Shown here: piece after piece, positions 37,518 to 46,430 of the stretch
Layout: each line of letters opens with the position of its first letter
How positions within the stretch are numbered: position 1 is the first letter of the stretch
DNA from: Desertibacillus haloalkaliphilus
GTDB taxonomy: Bacteria; Bacillota; Bacilli; Bacillales; KJ1-10-99
NCBI RefSeq assembly: GCF_019039105.1
Contig: NZ_JAHPIV010000001.1
Location: forward strand, 393,739-457,738
Reading direction: 5' to 3'
DNA length: 64,000 nt
Position numbers and translations under genes: made by a program
The notes under the pieces: model-generated
The model's database searches: none
Told to the model about the DNA's origin: nothing
Seen by the model: only the letters and a program-made list of their open reading frames with translations

Positions 37518-38123
37518 ATGGGAAGGAACCAAAGAAAGTTTAATGCACTTGATATCGTATTAGTCGGAATGTTCGCTGCCCTAATGGCGATCGGTGCAAA
37601 TGTGACATCCTTTATCGTGATCGGCGGCGTCCCAGTCACATTGCAACCATTTTTCGCAACCTTAGCTGGCGCATTATTAGGGAGCCGTTTAGGTCCCGTT
37701 TCAATGATCGTCTATACATTGATTGGTCTTGCAGGCGCACCCGTCTTTGCAGGCTTCCGCGGTGGATTTAGTATTTTAACAAGCCCTACATTCGGATTTA
37801 TTTTATCCTTTATTATTATCGCTTATGTAATCGGAAAAATGGTTGAATCCAAAGAACAACCGACAAAGATGACCTTTTTCATCGCTGCCTTTATCGGACT
37901 CGCGATCAATTACATCCTTGGGACAAACTATATGTATTTCGCCTACCAATTCCTTGCTTCATTGGAGAACATGCCATACGGAGTGGTTTGGGGCTGGATG
38001 GCCGCACCATTTGTGAAGGACTTTATTTTAACAATTTTTGTAGCGATGATCGCCCCACGCATCTATGCTGTGATTAGGAAGTCATCGTTACATACAAACC
38101 CAGCAACGAAAAAAGTGTCCTAA
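37518..38123 (+). CDS. bioY: Biotin transporter BioY (S component)
   Basis: 201-aa membrane protein of about six helices, S component of an ECF-type importer. Seen: VPVTLQPFFATLAGALLGSRLG near residue 40-60 and GLAGAPVFAGFRGGFSILTSPTFGF, the biotin-binding signature region. Energising EcfA/T genes are not in the window. ATG 37518 with GAGGTGG upstream, behind a BirA-type operator. Confidence 0.96.
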   Translation: MGRNQRKFNALDIVLVGMFAALMAIGANVTSFIVIGGVPVTLQPFFATLAGALLGSRLGPVSMIVYTLIGLAGAPVFAGFRGGFSILTSPTFGFILSFIIIAYVIGKMVESKEQPTKMTFFIAAFIGLAINYILGTNYMYFAYQFLASLENMPYGVVWGWMAAPFVKDFILTIFVAMIAPRIYAVIRKSSLHTNPATKKVS

Positions 38124-38143
38124 TTAGAGGATTAGGCCATTAG

Positions 38144-38208
38144 AAAAAGCGCGCTGTTATGGAGATTTTACGGACTCATTCCGTTATTACTCCTGACAGC
38201 GCGCTTTT
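38144..38208 (+). terminator. Terminator of bioY
   Basis: AAAAGCGCGCTGT pairs with ACAGCGCGCTTTT; inner GGAG/CTCC and CGGA/TCCG extend the stem to about 65 nt in total. Confidence 0.85.
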
Positions 38209-38280
38209 CGTGATTTTGGGTGGTAGAAGAATTTCGGTCCGCTCGGGCCCCATGTTGATAGACAAGAGGGGCCTGAGTCA

Positions 38281-38889
38281 CTAGCCAGCGGAAATCCGAT
38301 AGTTATCAAGTAAATAACGATCGCGCTCACGGATAAAGGAAAGGGCGACAGTAATCGTGTCATGAGGCGGGTACCCGTAGCGCTGGTATTGTTCCAATTG
38401 CAACGGATCTGCCTCATCATAAAAGTAAACATGTCCCCCTTCGGCAATGAGCAAAATCGCTTCATCGTTTGGTTCAACCTCAAACTGTTCTACGATCATT
38501 AATTGCAAACCAGGGTTCAAAATGGTCTCACACACCGTACGGTAATATGAACCGGTGTCAACCGGTGCAACGGTATCGTAATTGGCTTCCTGCAAATACT
38601 GTTGAAACGGCTCGTTATAGACCAACCTTCCCTCTTCCTCTCTGAAAAGATTACTGATGATCTCATCGATTCCGTCACTCGTTACTTTTCCCTCTAGCAA
38701 CGCTCTGACCTCGTCCTCCGTTTGATAGTCTTGATTGTAAAAGACCCCACCTGCTCGTGCATGATTACTAAATAACTCATCAACCGTCCCTAACACCTCG
38801 CGGTAATCACTGAATAATTGCTGTTCATCGACGTTTTGACAGGATGCGAGAACAACAGCCACTGCCATGATTGCAATTGCTTTCCACAT
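38281..38889 (-). CDS. Lipoprotein, unknown function
   Basis: 202 aa. Signal peptide with lipobox VLASC, cleaved before C17, so anchored on the outer face of the membrane. The mature part is acidic with no recognised domain (FSDYREVLGTVDELFSN, YDTVAPVDTGSYYRTVCET). ATG 38889 at proper distance from AAGGGG; the frame runs to a TTG three codons upstream. A hairpin without T-run (CTCAGGCCCC/GGGGCCCGAG) follows the stop. Confidence 0.85.
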   Translation of the reverse strand: MWKAIAIMAVAVVLASCQNVDEQQLFSDYREVLGTVDELFSNHARAGGVFYNQDYQTEDEVRALLEGKVTSDGIDEIISNLFREEEGRLVYNEPFQQYLQEANYDTVAPVDTGSYYRTVCETILNPGLQLMIVEQFEVEPNDEAILLIAEGGHVYFYDEADPLQLEQYQRYGYPPHDTITVALSFIRERDRYLLDNYRISAG

Positions 38890-39074
38890 GAATGACAAAC
38901 CCCTTTTGTTTACTCTCTACTTACATAGACGATAGAAGGCAAAAAAAGTTTCAACTTTTGATCACTTTTGAGAAAAAAATGTAAAAGTTTGTAGATATCA
39001 CTCATTTTCCCTCACATTACCGATCTTATTGTACACTATTATATATCTAGTAAATGGTCAAAAGGAGGGATTTA

Positions 39075-39206
39075 ATGGTCAAAGCGAGAGTCACTTTAGG
39101 GTTATTTCTATGTTTAATCACCGTCATTTTCCTAATCGCTAATGACTTCATTTTCGATCTCGATTACATCGCTTCTAAATTTGAGCAATTTCAAATCTAC
39201 ACGTAA
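39075..39206 (+). CDS. Small membrane protein, 43 aa
   Basis: Read directly: ATG 39075 preceded by AAAGGAGGGATTTA, TAA at 39204. One hydrophobic helix (VTLGLFLCLITVIFLIAND) and a short amphipathic tail (FDLDYIASKFEQF). No family recognised. The very strong ribosome site supports it being real. Confidence 0.7.
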   Translation: MVKARVTLGLFLCLITVIFLIANDFIFDLDYIASKFEQFQIYT

Positions 39207-39215
39207 ATTCGTCAC

Positions 39216-39584
39216 TTAACGATTGAACTGATAGCATTGATTATGGTAGGAAGCATCTTGCAAGGGACCACCTTGAAGCGGGGCTCCTTCTTTATAATAA
39301 AGGTGTGGTGAAAGCTGAATAAAGAAAATATGTGTATCCTGATAGCCATAGTCAGAAACAAATTTATCGATCATCTCCGCTAGCGCATCATAGACACCTT
39401 GTTCACGCGGAAACATCATGATCTCTACCGAACTTGGCGTCTCGGTGATCGATTCGATGTGCAACAACTCAATTTTCACTTTTTCTACCGGTACATGAGC
39501 AATCACTGCAAATCGTTGAGCAAGCATCGGCGCAAATGATTTTACCACGTCTTTATCAAAGCCTTTGAACCTTACGAATGGCAT
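39216..39584 (-). CDS. DUF1904 family protein
   Basis: 122 aa, soluble, starting MPFVRFKGFD; resembles DUF1904, a small tautomerase/MIF-like fold family (VKSFAPMLAQRFAVIAHVP, VEIMMFPREQGVYD). No function known. ATG 39584 with AAAGGGGA upstream. Lies just downstream of the MFS gene, possibly cotranscribed (37-base gap). Confidence 0.85.
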   Translation of the reverse strand: MPFVRFKGFDKDVVKSFAPMLAQRFAVIAHVPVEKVKIELLHIESITETPSSVEIMMFPREQGVYDALAEMIDKFVSDYGYQDTHIFFIQLSPHLYYKEGAPLQGGPLQDASYHNQCYQFNR

Positions 39585-39621
39585 CTATTCATCCCCTTTC
39601 CTGATGTTTTCTAAGATGTCA

Positions 39622-40833
39622 TTAACTCTCTTTGGTGAGCCCTTGTCTCGGTTCTTGTAACACCGACCTGCCATGCATCAATGCATAGACAGCGATACCG
39701 AATAGCACGATAAATGCCCCTGCAAAGTAAAACGCTTGTAGGCTCGTTTGTGCAACGACAACCCCAACAATAAATGAACCAAAACCAACACCGAGTTCAA
39801 AAATTGATAAGTATGTCGCCATCGCCACCCCTCTACGCTCTGGCGTGGCTTTTTGTACAGAAATTGTTTGAAATGTCGGGAAGAGCGTTCCCCAGCCGAT
39901 CCCGATAAACGCGGCAGCGAGTAAAAATACCAACGCTGTCTGCGAAATGCTTAAGAGAAACAATCCTACTGCGAAAAAAATGATACATGGGTAAACAATC
40001 ACATTCGCACCGTATTGATCGAGCCATCTACCAGCAAAAGGACGCGACAAAAGCATGACAGCTGCATAGACGACAAAGAAATAGCTTGATACCGTAAGTA
40101 AACCAACCTCTTTGGCATGTACGGGAACAAACGATAAGATCGATGAATAAATAATTGCAAAAAAGGCTGCGACGATTGAAATCTTAATTGCTGAGCTTTC
40201 AATCAGCGTCGATTTTTTTGGTGCAGTTGGTGTCGATTCAGGTTCTGGATGCGGCTTTTCAGAAAGCTGCAGAGCGGATTCCTTTGACAACAAAAAGCTC
40301 ATCGCAATCGCTAGTATACTACCGAGTAACACGATACTAAATAGCATCATTTTTCCCCACTGAACGGCGATTAGACCTAAGAACGGCCCCAACACTACAG
40401 CAAGGTTAAGTGATAACGAATAGTATCCCATCCCTTCACCTTTTCTCGAATCTGGAATCACCTGCGAAACGATTGCGCCTGTCGCCGTCGTTGCCAGTCC
40501 AAAACCGATGCCATGAAGCAAACGGACAGCAAGCACTCCTGCAATCGAGTCAAATAGCAAATATAACGCAGATGACACGGTAAAGATCATCATCCCTATC
40601 GTTAATAGCTTGCGGTTACCGATGACAAAACCCCACTTCCCAGCTAGCGGACGGGCAATAATGGTTGTAATCAAAAATACGGTGACCATCAGCCCTGCTT
40701 GCGTCTCATTGCCATCAAGCTCTTGGAGTGTATAAATCGGTAACGTCACAAGTAAATAGTAGAAACCGAGAAATAGAAAAAAGTTACAAAGGGAAATCGC
40801 GACAAATTCTTTGGTCCATAACCGTTCATTCAT
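39622..40833 (-). CDS. MFS transporter, probable drug exporter
   Basis: 403 aa with 12 hydrophobic segments and an MFS motif A-like region (ARPLAGKWG between helices 2 and 3) and GIGWGTLFPTFQT. The start ATG 40833 overlaps the marR stop by 8 bases, with AGGAGGGG inside the marR end, implying coupled translation. Partnership with an adjacent MarR repressor suggests export of a toxic compound that also acts as inducer. Confidence 0.92.
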   Translation of the reverse strand: MNERLWTKEFVAISLCNFFLFLGFYYLLVTLPIYTLQELDGNETQAGLMVTVFLITTIIARPLAGKWGFVIGNRKLLTIGMMIFTVSSALYLLFDSIAGVLAVRLLHGIGFGLATTATGAIVSQVIPDSRKGEGMGYYSLSLNLAVVLGPFLGLIAVQWGKMMLFSIVLLGSILAIAMSFLLSKESALQLSEKPHPEPESTPTAPKKSTLIESSAIKISIVAAFFAIIYSSILSFVPVHAKEVGLLTVSSYFFVVYAAVMLLSRPFAGRWLDQYGANVIVYPCIIFFAVGLFLLSISQTALVFLLAAAFIGIGWGTLFPTFQTISVQKATPERRGVAMATYLSIFELGVGFGSFIVGVVVAQTSLQAFYFAGAFIVLFGIAVYALMHGRSVLQEPRQGLTKES

Positions 40834-41275
40834 CCTTAGCCCCCTCCTGCTCACTAATTGCCAACAACCAGCCAGTTAGTAATTCTTCTAGCTGTGCTTC
40901 CGCTTGCTGCGGGACATTGGCAATGAGCTCTTGGTTTACGCTCATAATCGCTTGCTCCCACTTCGGAAATTCAGCAAGTGCCTCCTCGGTGAGTTCGATC
41001 TTCTTTTGGCGCTTATCCTCGCCACTTACTTGTCTAACATAGCCCTTTTTAACGAGTCGCTGAATGTTACGGGTTAATGGTGGTGCTTCCACCGCTAAGT
41101 ATTCACATAATTCCTTTTGTGTTAACGTCCCCTTCATCTTTAGTGCATAAATCACAGACCACTGTGCGCTATAAAGGTCAAACGGCTGCAACGCTTGGTT
41201 CGCCCGTTTCGTTAAAAAGCGTGACAGTTGATGAAGCGAATGAAACAACTGATGATTTACTACAATTATAATCAC
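40826..41275 (-). CDS. MarR family transcriptional regulator
   Basis: 149 aa, winged helix: YSAQWSVIYALKMKGTLTQKELCEYLAVEAPPLTRNIQRLVKKGYV, wing KRQKKIELTEE. Probable autorepressor of the marR-MFS operon through the double palindrome just upstream. The start is uncertain: GTG 41275 overlaps the best ribosome site (AGAGGTG); an unusual start a few codons downstream is possible. Confidence 0.9.
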   Translation of the reverse strand: MIIIVVNHQLFHSLHQLSRFLTKRANQALQPFDLYSAQWSVIYALKMKGTLTQKELCEYLAVEAPPLTRNIQRLVKKGYVRQVSGEDKRQKKIELTEEALAEFPKWEQAIMSVNQELIANVPQQAEAQLEELLTGWLLAISEQEGAKDE

Positions 41276-41289
41276 CTCTAATAAAAAAA

Positions 41290-41321
41290 TTACCTAGGTA
41301 AACAAAAAGTTACCTAGGTAA
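41290..41321. promoter_or_regulatory. Double operator of the marR-MFS operon
   Basis: Two identical perfect 12-bp palindromes TTACCTAGGTAA at 41290-41301 and 41310-41321, centres 20 bp apart (two helical turns), 15 bases upstream of marR; a TATAAT reads on the minus strand next to the distal copy. Typical of a MarR-family operator. Confidence 0.85.
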
Positions 41322-41337
41322 TTATAACACAAAGGAT

Positions 41338-41371
41338 GGTGCCTGGCACCATCCTTCAGGTGCCAGGCACC
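41338..41371. repeat. REP-like palindrome pair, copy 1
   Basis: GGTGCCTGGCACC (41338-41350) and GGTGCCAGGCACC (41359-41371), starts 21 bp apart. The first is extended by GGAT/ATCC arms. The same pair is found at 55.7 and 61.2 kb, there in the opposite order. Confidence 0.9.
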
Positions 41372-41384
41372 ACCACTTAAACGA

Positions 41385-42704
41385 TTAAAAGATCATTGCT
41401 GCAATCCATCCAAACACAAGAAGTGGCACATTAAAGTGGATAAATGTTGGTACGCATGTGTCCCAAATGTGATCGTGCTGGCCGTCAGCATTTAACCCGG
41501 CTGTTGGTCCAAGCGTACTATCTGATGCTGGCGCACCTGCATCCCCTAACGCACCGGCTGTACCGATCAACGCAATGATCGCCATTGGACTAAAGCCAAC
41601 CGCTAATCCAAGTGGAACGAACAATGTTGCAATGATTGGAATCGTCGAAAATGAAGATCCAATTCCCATCGTAATGAACAATCCGACGATTAGCATTAAC
41701 GCGGCAGCTAAACCACGGTTGTCACCGATAACCCCTGCTACTTGTTCCACTAATAATTCAACATGTCCTGTTTCGCGGATGACCGCAGCAAACCCTGAAG
41801 CTGCTAGCATCACAAAACCGATAAAAGCCATCATCTTCATACCATCTGTGACGATGTCATCGGCTTTCTTATATTCAGCTGCACCACTCGCAAATATAAC
41901 AATTAAACCTGCTAATGCTGCGACGATCATCGAGTCTGTATATAGCTGCACAACTAACGCAGCAAGGATCGCAATGACGGCAAAGATGAGAGATTTTTTA
42001 GTCATGATAGGTGTATCGGTCTCATCAACCGCAATTTGATGATCTTGATACGTACGAGTCTTACGATACGTGAAGAAAACAGCGACAAGTAAACCGATGA
42101 TCATCCCGCCAATTGGAAGCGATAATGCAAGCGGGATATCGGAACGGTCAATCGCTAAACCACTTTCAACAATATTATCTGCAAGAATATCGTGGAAGAT
42201 TGCCCCAAATCCAACTGGTAATAAAATGTATGGAGCGGTTAACCCGAATGTAATGATTGTTGCAATCGCACGACGATCGACACCAAGTTCATTTAACAGC
42301 TTAAGAATCGGTGGAATCAAAATCGGGATAAACGCAATATGAATCGGAACTAAGTTTTGTGAAAAACACGAGATTAATAGAATAATAAAGAAAATAAGTG
42401 CCTTTGAAGCGGCTTTTTTACGACTATCCCCTTTTGTTCCGACTAATGAAATCGCAAGCTTCACCATCGCATCTGGCAAGCCCGTTTTGGCGATCGCAAC
42501 TGCAAAACCACCAAGTAAACCATAACTTAGTGCAACGGACGCACTACCACCTAACCCTTCACTAAACACATCAATTGTTGTTGCTAAACCAAGTCCGCCA
42601 AGCAACCCGCCTGTAATCGCCCCAACTAGCAATGCTAGGACGACATGAACGCGCGCTAAGCTTAACGCAAGCATAACGACAACAGCTATTATCACTGCAT
42701 TCAT
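41385..42704 (-). CDS. yuiF: Na+/H+ antiporter family membrane protein YuiF
   Basis: 439 aa, about 11-12 transmembrane helices, closely like B. subtilis YuiF. Seen: ALLVGAITGGLLGGLG, ISCFSQNLVPIHIAFIP, GMKMMAFIGFVMLAASGFAAVI and GALGDAGAPASDSTLGPTAG. Belongs to the NhaC/ion-transporter superfamily; the transported ion or organic substrate is not proven. ATG 42704 with GGGGGGAA upstream. A structured leader lies 200-310 bases upstream. Confidence 0.9.
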   Translation of the reverse strand: MNAVIIAVVVMLALSLARVHVVLALLVGAITGGLLGGLGLATTIDVFSEGLGGSASVALSYGLLGGFAVAIAKTGLPDAMVKLAISLVGTKGDSRKKAASKALIFFIILLISCFSQNLVPIHIAFIPILIPPILKLLNELGVDRRAIATIITFGLTAPYILLPVGFGAIFHDILADNIVESGLAIDRSDIPLALSLPIGGMIIGLLVAVFFTYRKTRTYQDHQIAVDETDTPIMTKKSLIFAVIAILAALVVQLYTDSMIVAALAGLIVIFASGAAEYKKADDIVTDGMKMMAFIGFVMLAASGFAAVIRETGHVELLVEQVAGVIGDNRGLAAALMLIVGLFITMGIGSSFSTIPIIATLFVPLGLAVGFSPMAIIALIGTAGALGDAGAPASDSTLGPTAGLNADGQHDHIWDTCVPTFIHFNVPLLVFGWIAAMIF

Positions 42705-43022
42705 TTTTAAGTTCCCCCCTAAATACTTTCATTCGCTAAATTATTAATATATTAAAACACTAATAACATTATCATGTGATTATAAGAGTGTCAATGAAAT
42801 TCTTCAACGCGGTAAAGTGTTACTGGTAGTGAAGGAATTTCCAGCTTGTTTAGCTGATCTCATTACTTTTTTATGATTATATTAACTTTTTATTGATAAA
42901 TCATTTAACGACGCGAGGAGGCCTGTTTGGGGCGCTAGGATGTGAAGGACATTTAGCGCGGCTTCTACTCCCGATTTGTCCTTCATCACCCCGATGAAGG
43001 ACACTCCTCTCGACTTCGGCAT
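42705..43022. other. Intergenic region upstream of yuiF
   Basis: About 320 bases; AT-rich near yuiF, with a GC-richer structured segment at 42913-43012. No coding frame seen. Confidence 0.5.
42913..43012 (-). ncRNA. Candidate structured leader upstream of yuiF
   Basis: About 100 nt. Outer pairing CGAGGAG with CTCCTCTCG; hairpin X GCGCTA/TAGCGC (42932-42957); hairpin Y GTCCTTCATC/GATGAAGGAC (42978-43002), perfect 10 bp. The loop of X contains TGAAGGACA, which can also pair with the TGTCCTTCA of Y, so two exclusive folds or a loop interaction are possible. Strand is inferred from yuiF orientation. Confidence 0.4.
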
Positions 43023-43069
43023 AAAAAAAACTGCCTCAAAAGGTGTTGTTCACCTCCTGAGACAGTTTC
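43023..43069 (-). terminator. Terminator of the TRAP operon
   Basis: AAACTGTCTCAGGAGGTG pairs with CACCTTTTGAGGCAGTTT, followed by a T-run on the minus strand. Confidence 0.88.
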
Positions 43070-43080
43070 TACTGTTTCAC

Positions 43081-44160
43081 TTATTCGTTAAGTGCTTCTT
43101 CAATTTCAGCTTCTAGCATGTCAAGGATCATTTGACCGTCTTCGCCTACTTCATCAACATAGAAGTCACGTACTGGTAATGCTTGTTGTCTAAATGCGTC
43201 ACGCTCTTCTTCTGTAAGTTCAATTACTTCTGTAGGATTGTCAGTATCTTCTTCGATTACTGTAAGCAACTCTTCATTTAGTTCTTTTTGAATCTCATAC
43301 CCTCTGTCTCTCATTTCTTCCGTTGTTTCAAGAATCATATCTTGAATATCTTCTGGAAGACCTTCAAAGAACGTTGGGTTTACAGTTGTCATTGTTACAT
43401 AGATGTTGTGTTGTGAAAGTGTCATGTGTTCTTGAACTTCGTGGAAGTTTGCATCTTCAATAAAGAAGATTGGGTTTTCTTGGCCATCAACAATTCCTTG
43501 CTCTAAACTTAAATATAAGTCATCCCAAGACATTGGAGTTGGTTCCGCACCATATGCTCTATATGACTCAAGAATTAATGGTGACTCTTGTGTTCTCATT
43601 TGGAAGCCTTCGAAATCTTCTGGTGTACGTAACTCGCTGCTTCCAGTCCATTGCATCGCACCCTCATGCCAGAATGCAAGTGGCATAATGTCTTGCTCTA
43701 AATATTTTTCAGCTAAATGCGTATTTAACGCTTCACTCTCATTTAAAATTTGTTGGTTCAATTCAAGATCATCTGGGAATAAGAATTGAAGGGCAAAAAT
43801 GTTTCCTTCAGGGACAAGTGTACCTGTAAACCCTGGAGAAATAATTCCGAATTCAACGCCACCTGTTTGTAGCATTTCAACTTGGTCAACCTCACTACCA
43901 AGTCCACCGAATTCATATACATCAATGTTGATGCGACCATCAGATTTTTCATTCAATTTATCCGCAAATTCTTGCGCATACTCATATTGAACTTGTCCAG
44001 GCCACTCTTCTGTCGCAAATCTCCACTCATATGTTTCCTCACCTGTCGCATCATCATCTGCTGGATCAGTTGACGCTTCGTCACCACCGCCACAAGCAGC
44101 TAACAGTAAACTTGATGCAATAGCTAAACTACCAAATAATGATCTCTTTTTAAAATTCAT
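43081..44160 (-). CDS. dctP: TRAP transporter solute-binding lipoprotein DctP
   Basis: 359 aa. Signal peptide with lipobox LLLAACGGG, then an acidic Asp/Thr linker and the DctP fold: WRFATEEWPGQVQYEYAQEF, VEMLQTGGVEFG, FQMRTQESPLILESYRAYGA (with the conserved Arg of the carboxylate clamp) and EQGIVDGQENP. Captures a C4-dicarboxylate or similar acid outside the membrane. Last gene of the dctQ-M-P unit. Confidence 0.95.
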   Translation of the reverse strand: MNFKKRSLFGSLAIASSLLLAACGGGDEASTDPADDDATGEETYEWRFATEEWPGQVQYEYAQEFADKLNEKSDGRINIDVYEFGGLGSEVDQVEMLQTGGVEFGIISPGFTGTLVPEGNIFALQFLFPDDLELNQQILNESEALNTHLAEKYLEQDIMPLAFWHEGAMQWTGSSELRTPEDFEGFQMRTQESPLILESYRAYGAEPTPMSWDDLYLSLEQGIVDGQENPIFFIEDANFHEVQEHMTLSQHNIYVTMTTVNPTFFEGLPEDIQDMILETTEEMRDRGYEIQKELNEELLTVIEEDTDNPTEVIELTEEERDAFRQQALPVRDFYVDEVGEDGQMILDMLEAEIEEALNE

Positions 44161-44212
44161 TAAAATACCCCCTAAGTATTTTTATATCTTTAAGGCTTTC
44201 ACCCGATTACCG

Positions 44213-45487
44213 TCACATCAAGTAACGGTAAAAGAGTGAAATTTCCTCAAATAAAATAACTAATATTGATGCAATTAATAACATCACGATATACGGCGGT
44301 GTTCCCCGGATAACATCCAAATACGACTTATTAAAGACGGCACTTGCGGTGAAAATATCGACCCCAAATGGTGGTGTTGCAGAACCTAATGCGGCTTGCA
44401 AGACAATCACCGTACCGAGATGAATGGGATCGACCCCAGCGTCCATCGCGACTGGATAAAAGATTGGTGTTAATATTAAAATCACGACAATCGGATCGAC
44501 AAACATACAGCCGATAAAGAAGAAGATCGCCACAATTAACAACACCGTTAAAGCTGTCGGTTCCCCGCCTAATACAGCTTCTGAGAACATTCTCGGGATT
44601 CTAGCAAATTGAATCACATAAGAGAATGCTTGCCCCGCAGCAACTAAAATAAATACAGCCGACGTAACTAGCCCTGTTGATAAGGCAATTTTCGGAATTT
44701 CATTGTATTTAATCGAACGGAAAATGAGTACTTCAATAATTAATGCATAAAGAACTGAAATCCCGGCCGCTTCCGTTGGTGTGAAATAACCAGTGTAGAT
44801 CCCCCCGATAATAATCACTGGGAAGCCAAGCGGTAGCAATGCCTTTTTCGTCACATTTAAGCGTTCGCCCCACCGTAATTTTTCAGCGAGCGGAATGTTA
44901 TAAATTTTTGCATAGATCCAACTATAAATCGCAAAGAATAGGAAAATTAATACACCAGGCCCTATCCCTGCAATAAACAACTCACTTAATGATTCCCCAG
45001 TTGCTAGCGCATAGATGATCATGCCGATACTCGGTGGAATCAATAGAGCCACGTCACTAGCATTAATGATCAATGCGATCGCGTTTGAATCCTTATAGCC
45101 TACTGATAGAAGGCGTTGTCTCATCGGTTTCCCTACTGCAACAACCGTCGCCTGCGTTGAACCTGAAATTGAACCAAAAAGTGTACAGGCCGCAGCGGTT
45201 GTGATTGCATACCCACCGCGAAGGTGCCCTACAAACGCCCCTACAAAATCTAATAGCCGCTTCGACGTATTTCCTGATGTCATAATATCTGCAGCAAAAA
45301 TAAATAATGGGACTGCCAGTAGAGAATACGATGATATCCCTTGCATCATTTGTTGCACAAGTAGCATTGGGTCTAAATTCGGAAAGAATATAACCATTAA
45401 TACAAGTGGCGCAACGATCATCGGAATCATCATTGGAAACCCTAATGCTAGTAAAACAACCATGATGGTTAATAATGTAGCTACCAT
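44213..45487 (-). CDS. dctM: TRAP transporter large permease DctM
   Basis: 424 aa, about 12 helices; SSYSLLAVPLFIFAADIMTSG, GSISGSTQATVVAVGKPM and TPPFGVDIFTA are DctM hallmarks. Couples sodium influx to solute import together with DctQ and DctP. ATG 45487 with GAGAGGA upstream; 40 bases from dctQ and 52 to dctP. Confidence 0.96.
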   Translation of the reverse strand: MVATLLTIMVVLLALGFPMMIPMIVAPLVLMVIFFPNLDPMLLVQQMMQGISSYSLLAVPLFIFAADIMTSGNTSKRLLDFVGAFVGHLRGGYAITTAAACTLFGSISGSTQATVVAVGKPMRQRLLSVGYKDSNAIALIINASDVALLIPPSIGMIIYALATGESLSELFIAGIGPGVLIFLFFAIYSWIYAKIYNIPLAEKLRWGERLNVTKKALLPLGFPVIIIGGIYTGYFTPTEAAGISVLYALIIEVLIFRSIKYNEIPKIALSTGLVTSAVFILVAAGQAFSYVIQFARIPRMFSEAVLGGEPTALTVLLIVAIFFFIGCMFVDPIVVILILTPIFYPVAMDAGVDPIHLGTVIVLQAALGSATPPFGVDIFTASAVFNKSYLDVIRGTPPYIVMLLIASILVILFEEISLFYRYLM

Positions 45488-45527
45488 ACGATTTTCCTCT
45501 CTATACTATTTATTGTTTTACGAGTGG

Positions 45528-46043
45528 TTATTGATAATCTTTCTTCTCTGTAGCGAGATAGACATCTTTTTCTTTTATATTGATCCACATATTTCGTAAA
45601 AACTGTACGCCACCTAAGAAGAGTCCGAGTGGCACAAACATAATCATCAGATATACCGGCACTTGCAGAGCTGCAGTTACTCGGCCACGCTCATAAACGG
45701 ACATTAAGTATTCATAGCCTAGATACGTAAGCCCAAATAAAATCAGTGCTGTTACCCCTGGAATAACGATTGCTAGTGCTTTACGAATTTTGAATGGGAC
45801 TACGTCAAAAAACGCGGACATGCTGATATGTCGCCCCTTCCTAGCAGCATAGCTAATCCCCATAAACGTAGCGAGGATGACAGCAAAGTTACTCACTTCA
45901 TCTGAAAAGACCCAACTCCTCCCGAGAATTTCTCGGCTCAGGACATTACCGACGACCATCACTGAAATTAAAATGACGGCCCAGCTTAAAATAAACTCCT
46001 CTGCTCTCATTATGAAATTGTCTAACGCACGAATGACTTTCAA
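45528..46043 (-). CDS. dctQ: TRAP transporter small permease DctQ
   Basis: 171 aa with four helices; SDEVSNFAVILATFMGISYAARKGRHISM is the DctQ signature block. First gene of the operon. Start TTG 46043 chosen since AGGAGGG lies 6 bases upstream; a GTG two codons earlier overlaps the ribosome site. Confidence 0.94.
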   Translation of the reverse strand: MKVIRALDNFIMRAEEFILSWAVILISVMVVGNVLSREILGRSWVFSDEVSNFAVILATFMGISYAARKGRHISMSAFFDVVPFKIRKALAIVIPGVTALILFGLTYLGYEYLMSVYERGRVTAALQVPVYLMIMFVPLGLFLGGVQFLRNMWINIKEKDVYLATEKKDYQ

Positions 46044-46430
46044 AGGCACACCCTCCTAAGTGCTTCTATGAAACTATCAATCTATTTTGAATTGTTTCAA
46101 AATCAGATACTATTATCATACCGTAATCACTAGAGGCATTCAAACGAGTTCTACCATCATATCTTCTTATATTTACCTATTTAAATCTATCACCGCCGAC
46201 TGCAAACCTTTTTTTAACATTTTAAGTCTTGTTTCTCTTCAATAATCTCATATCCTTCTCTCTCACTAGGAAAAAAGTGGTACTTTTAAAATGTTTAAAG
46301 GCAAACCATCGCTTGTATAGATAGTCTATATATATAGATAGAAAAAAACAGCAAGAAAATGCTCCGATCATTCATACACTTTCATGCTGTTTCTCTATAC
46401 CTATAAAGTTTACATTGATTTTATGACTAT
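46044..46430. other. Intergenic region upstream of TRAP operon
   Basis: About 390 bases. Holds the pepA terminator (46342-46394) and an AT-rich stretch with TCTATATATATAGA near 46325. No gene or clear operator recognised. Confidence 0.5.
46342..46394 (-). terminator. Terminator of pepA
   Basis: AAACAGCATGAAAGTG pairs with CATTTTCTTGCTGTTT around a long loop; TTTTTTT on the minus strand. Confidence 0.8.
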
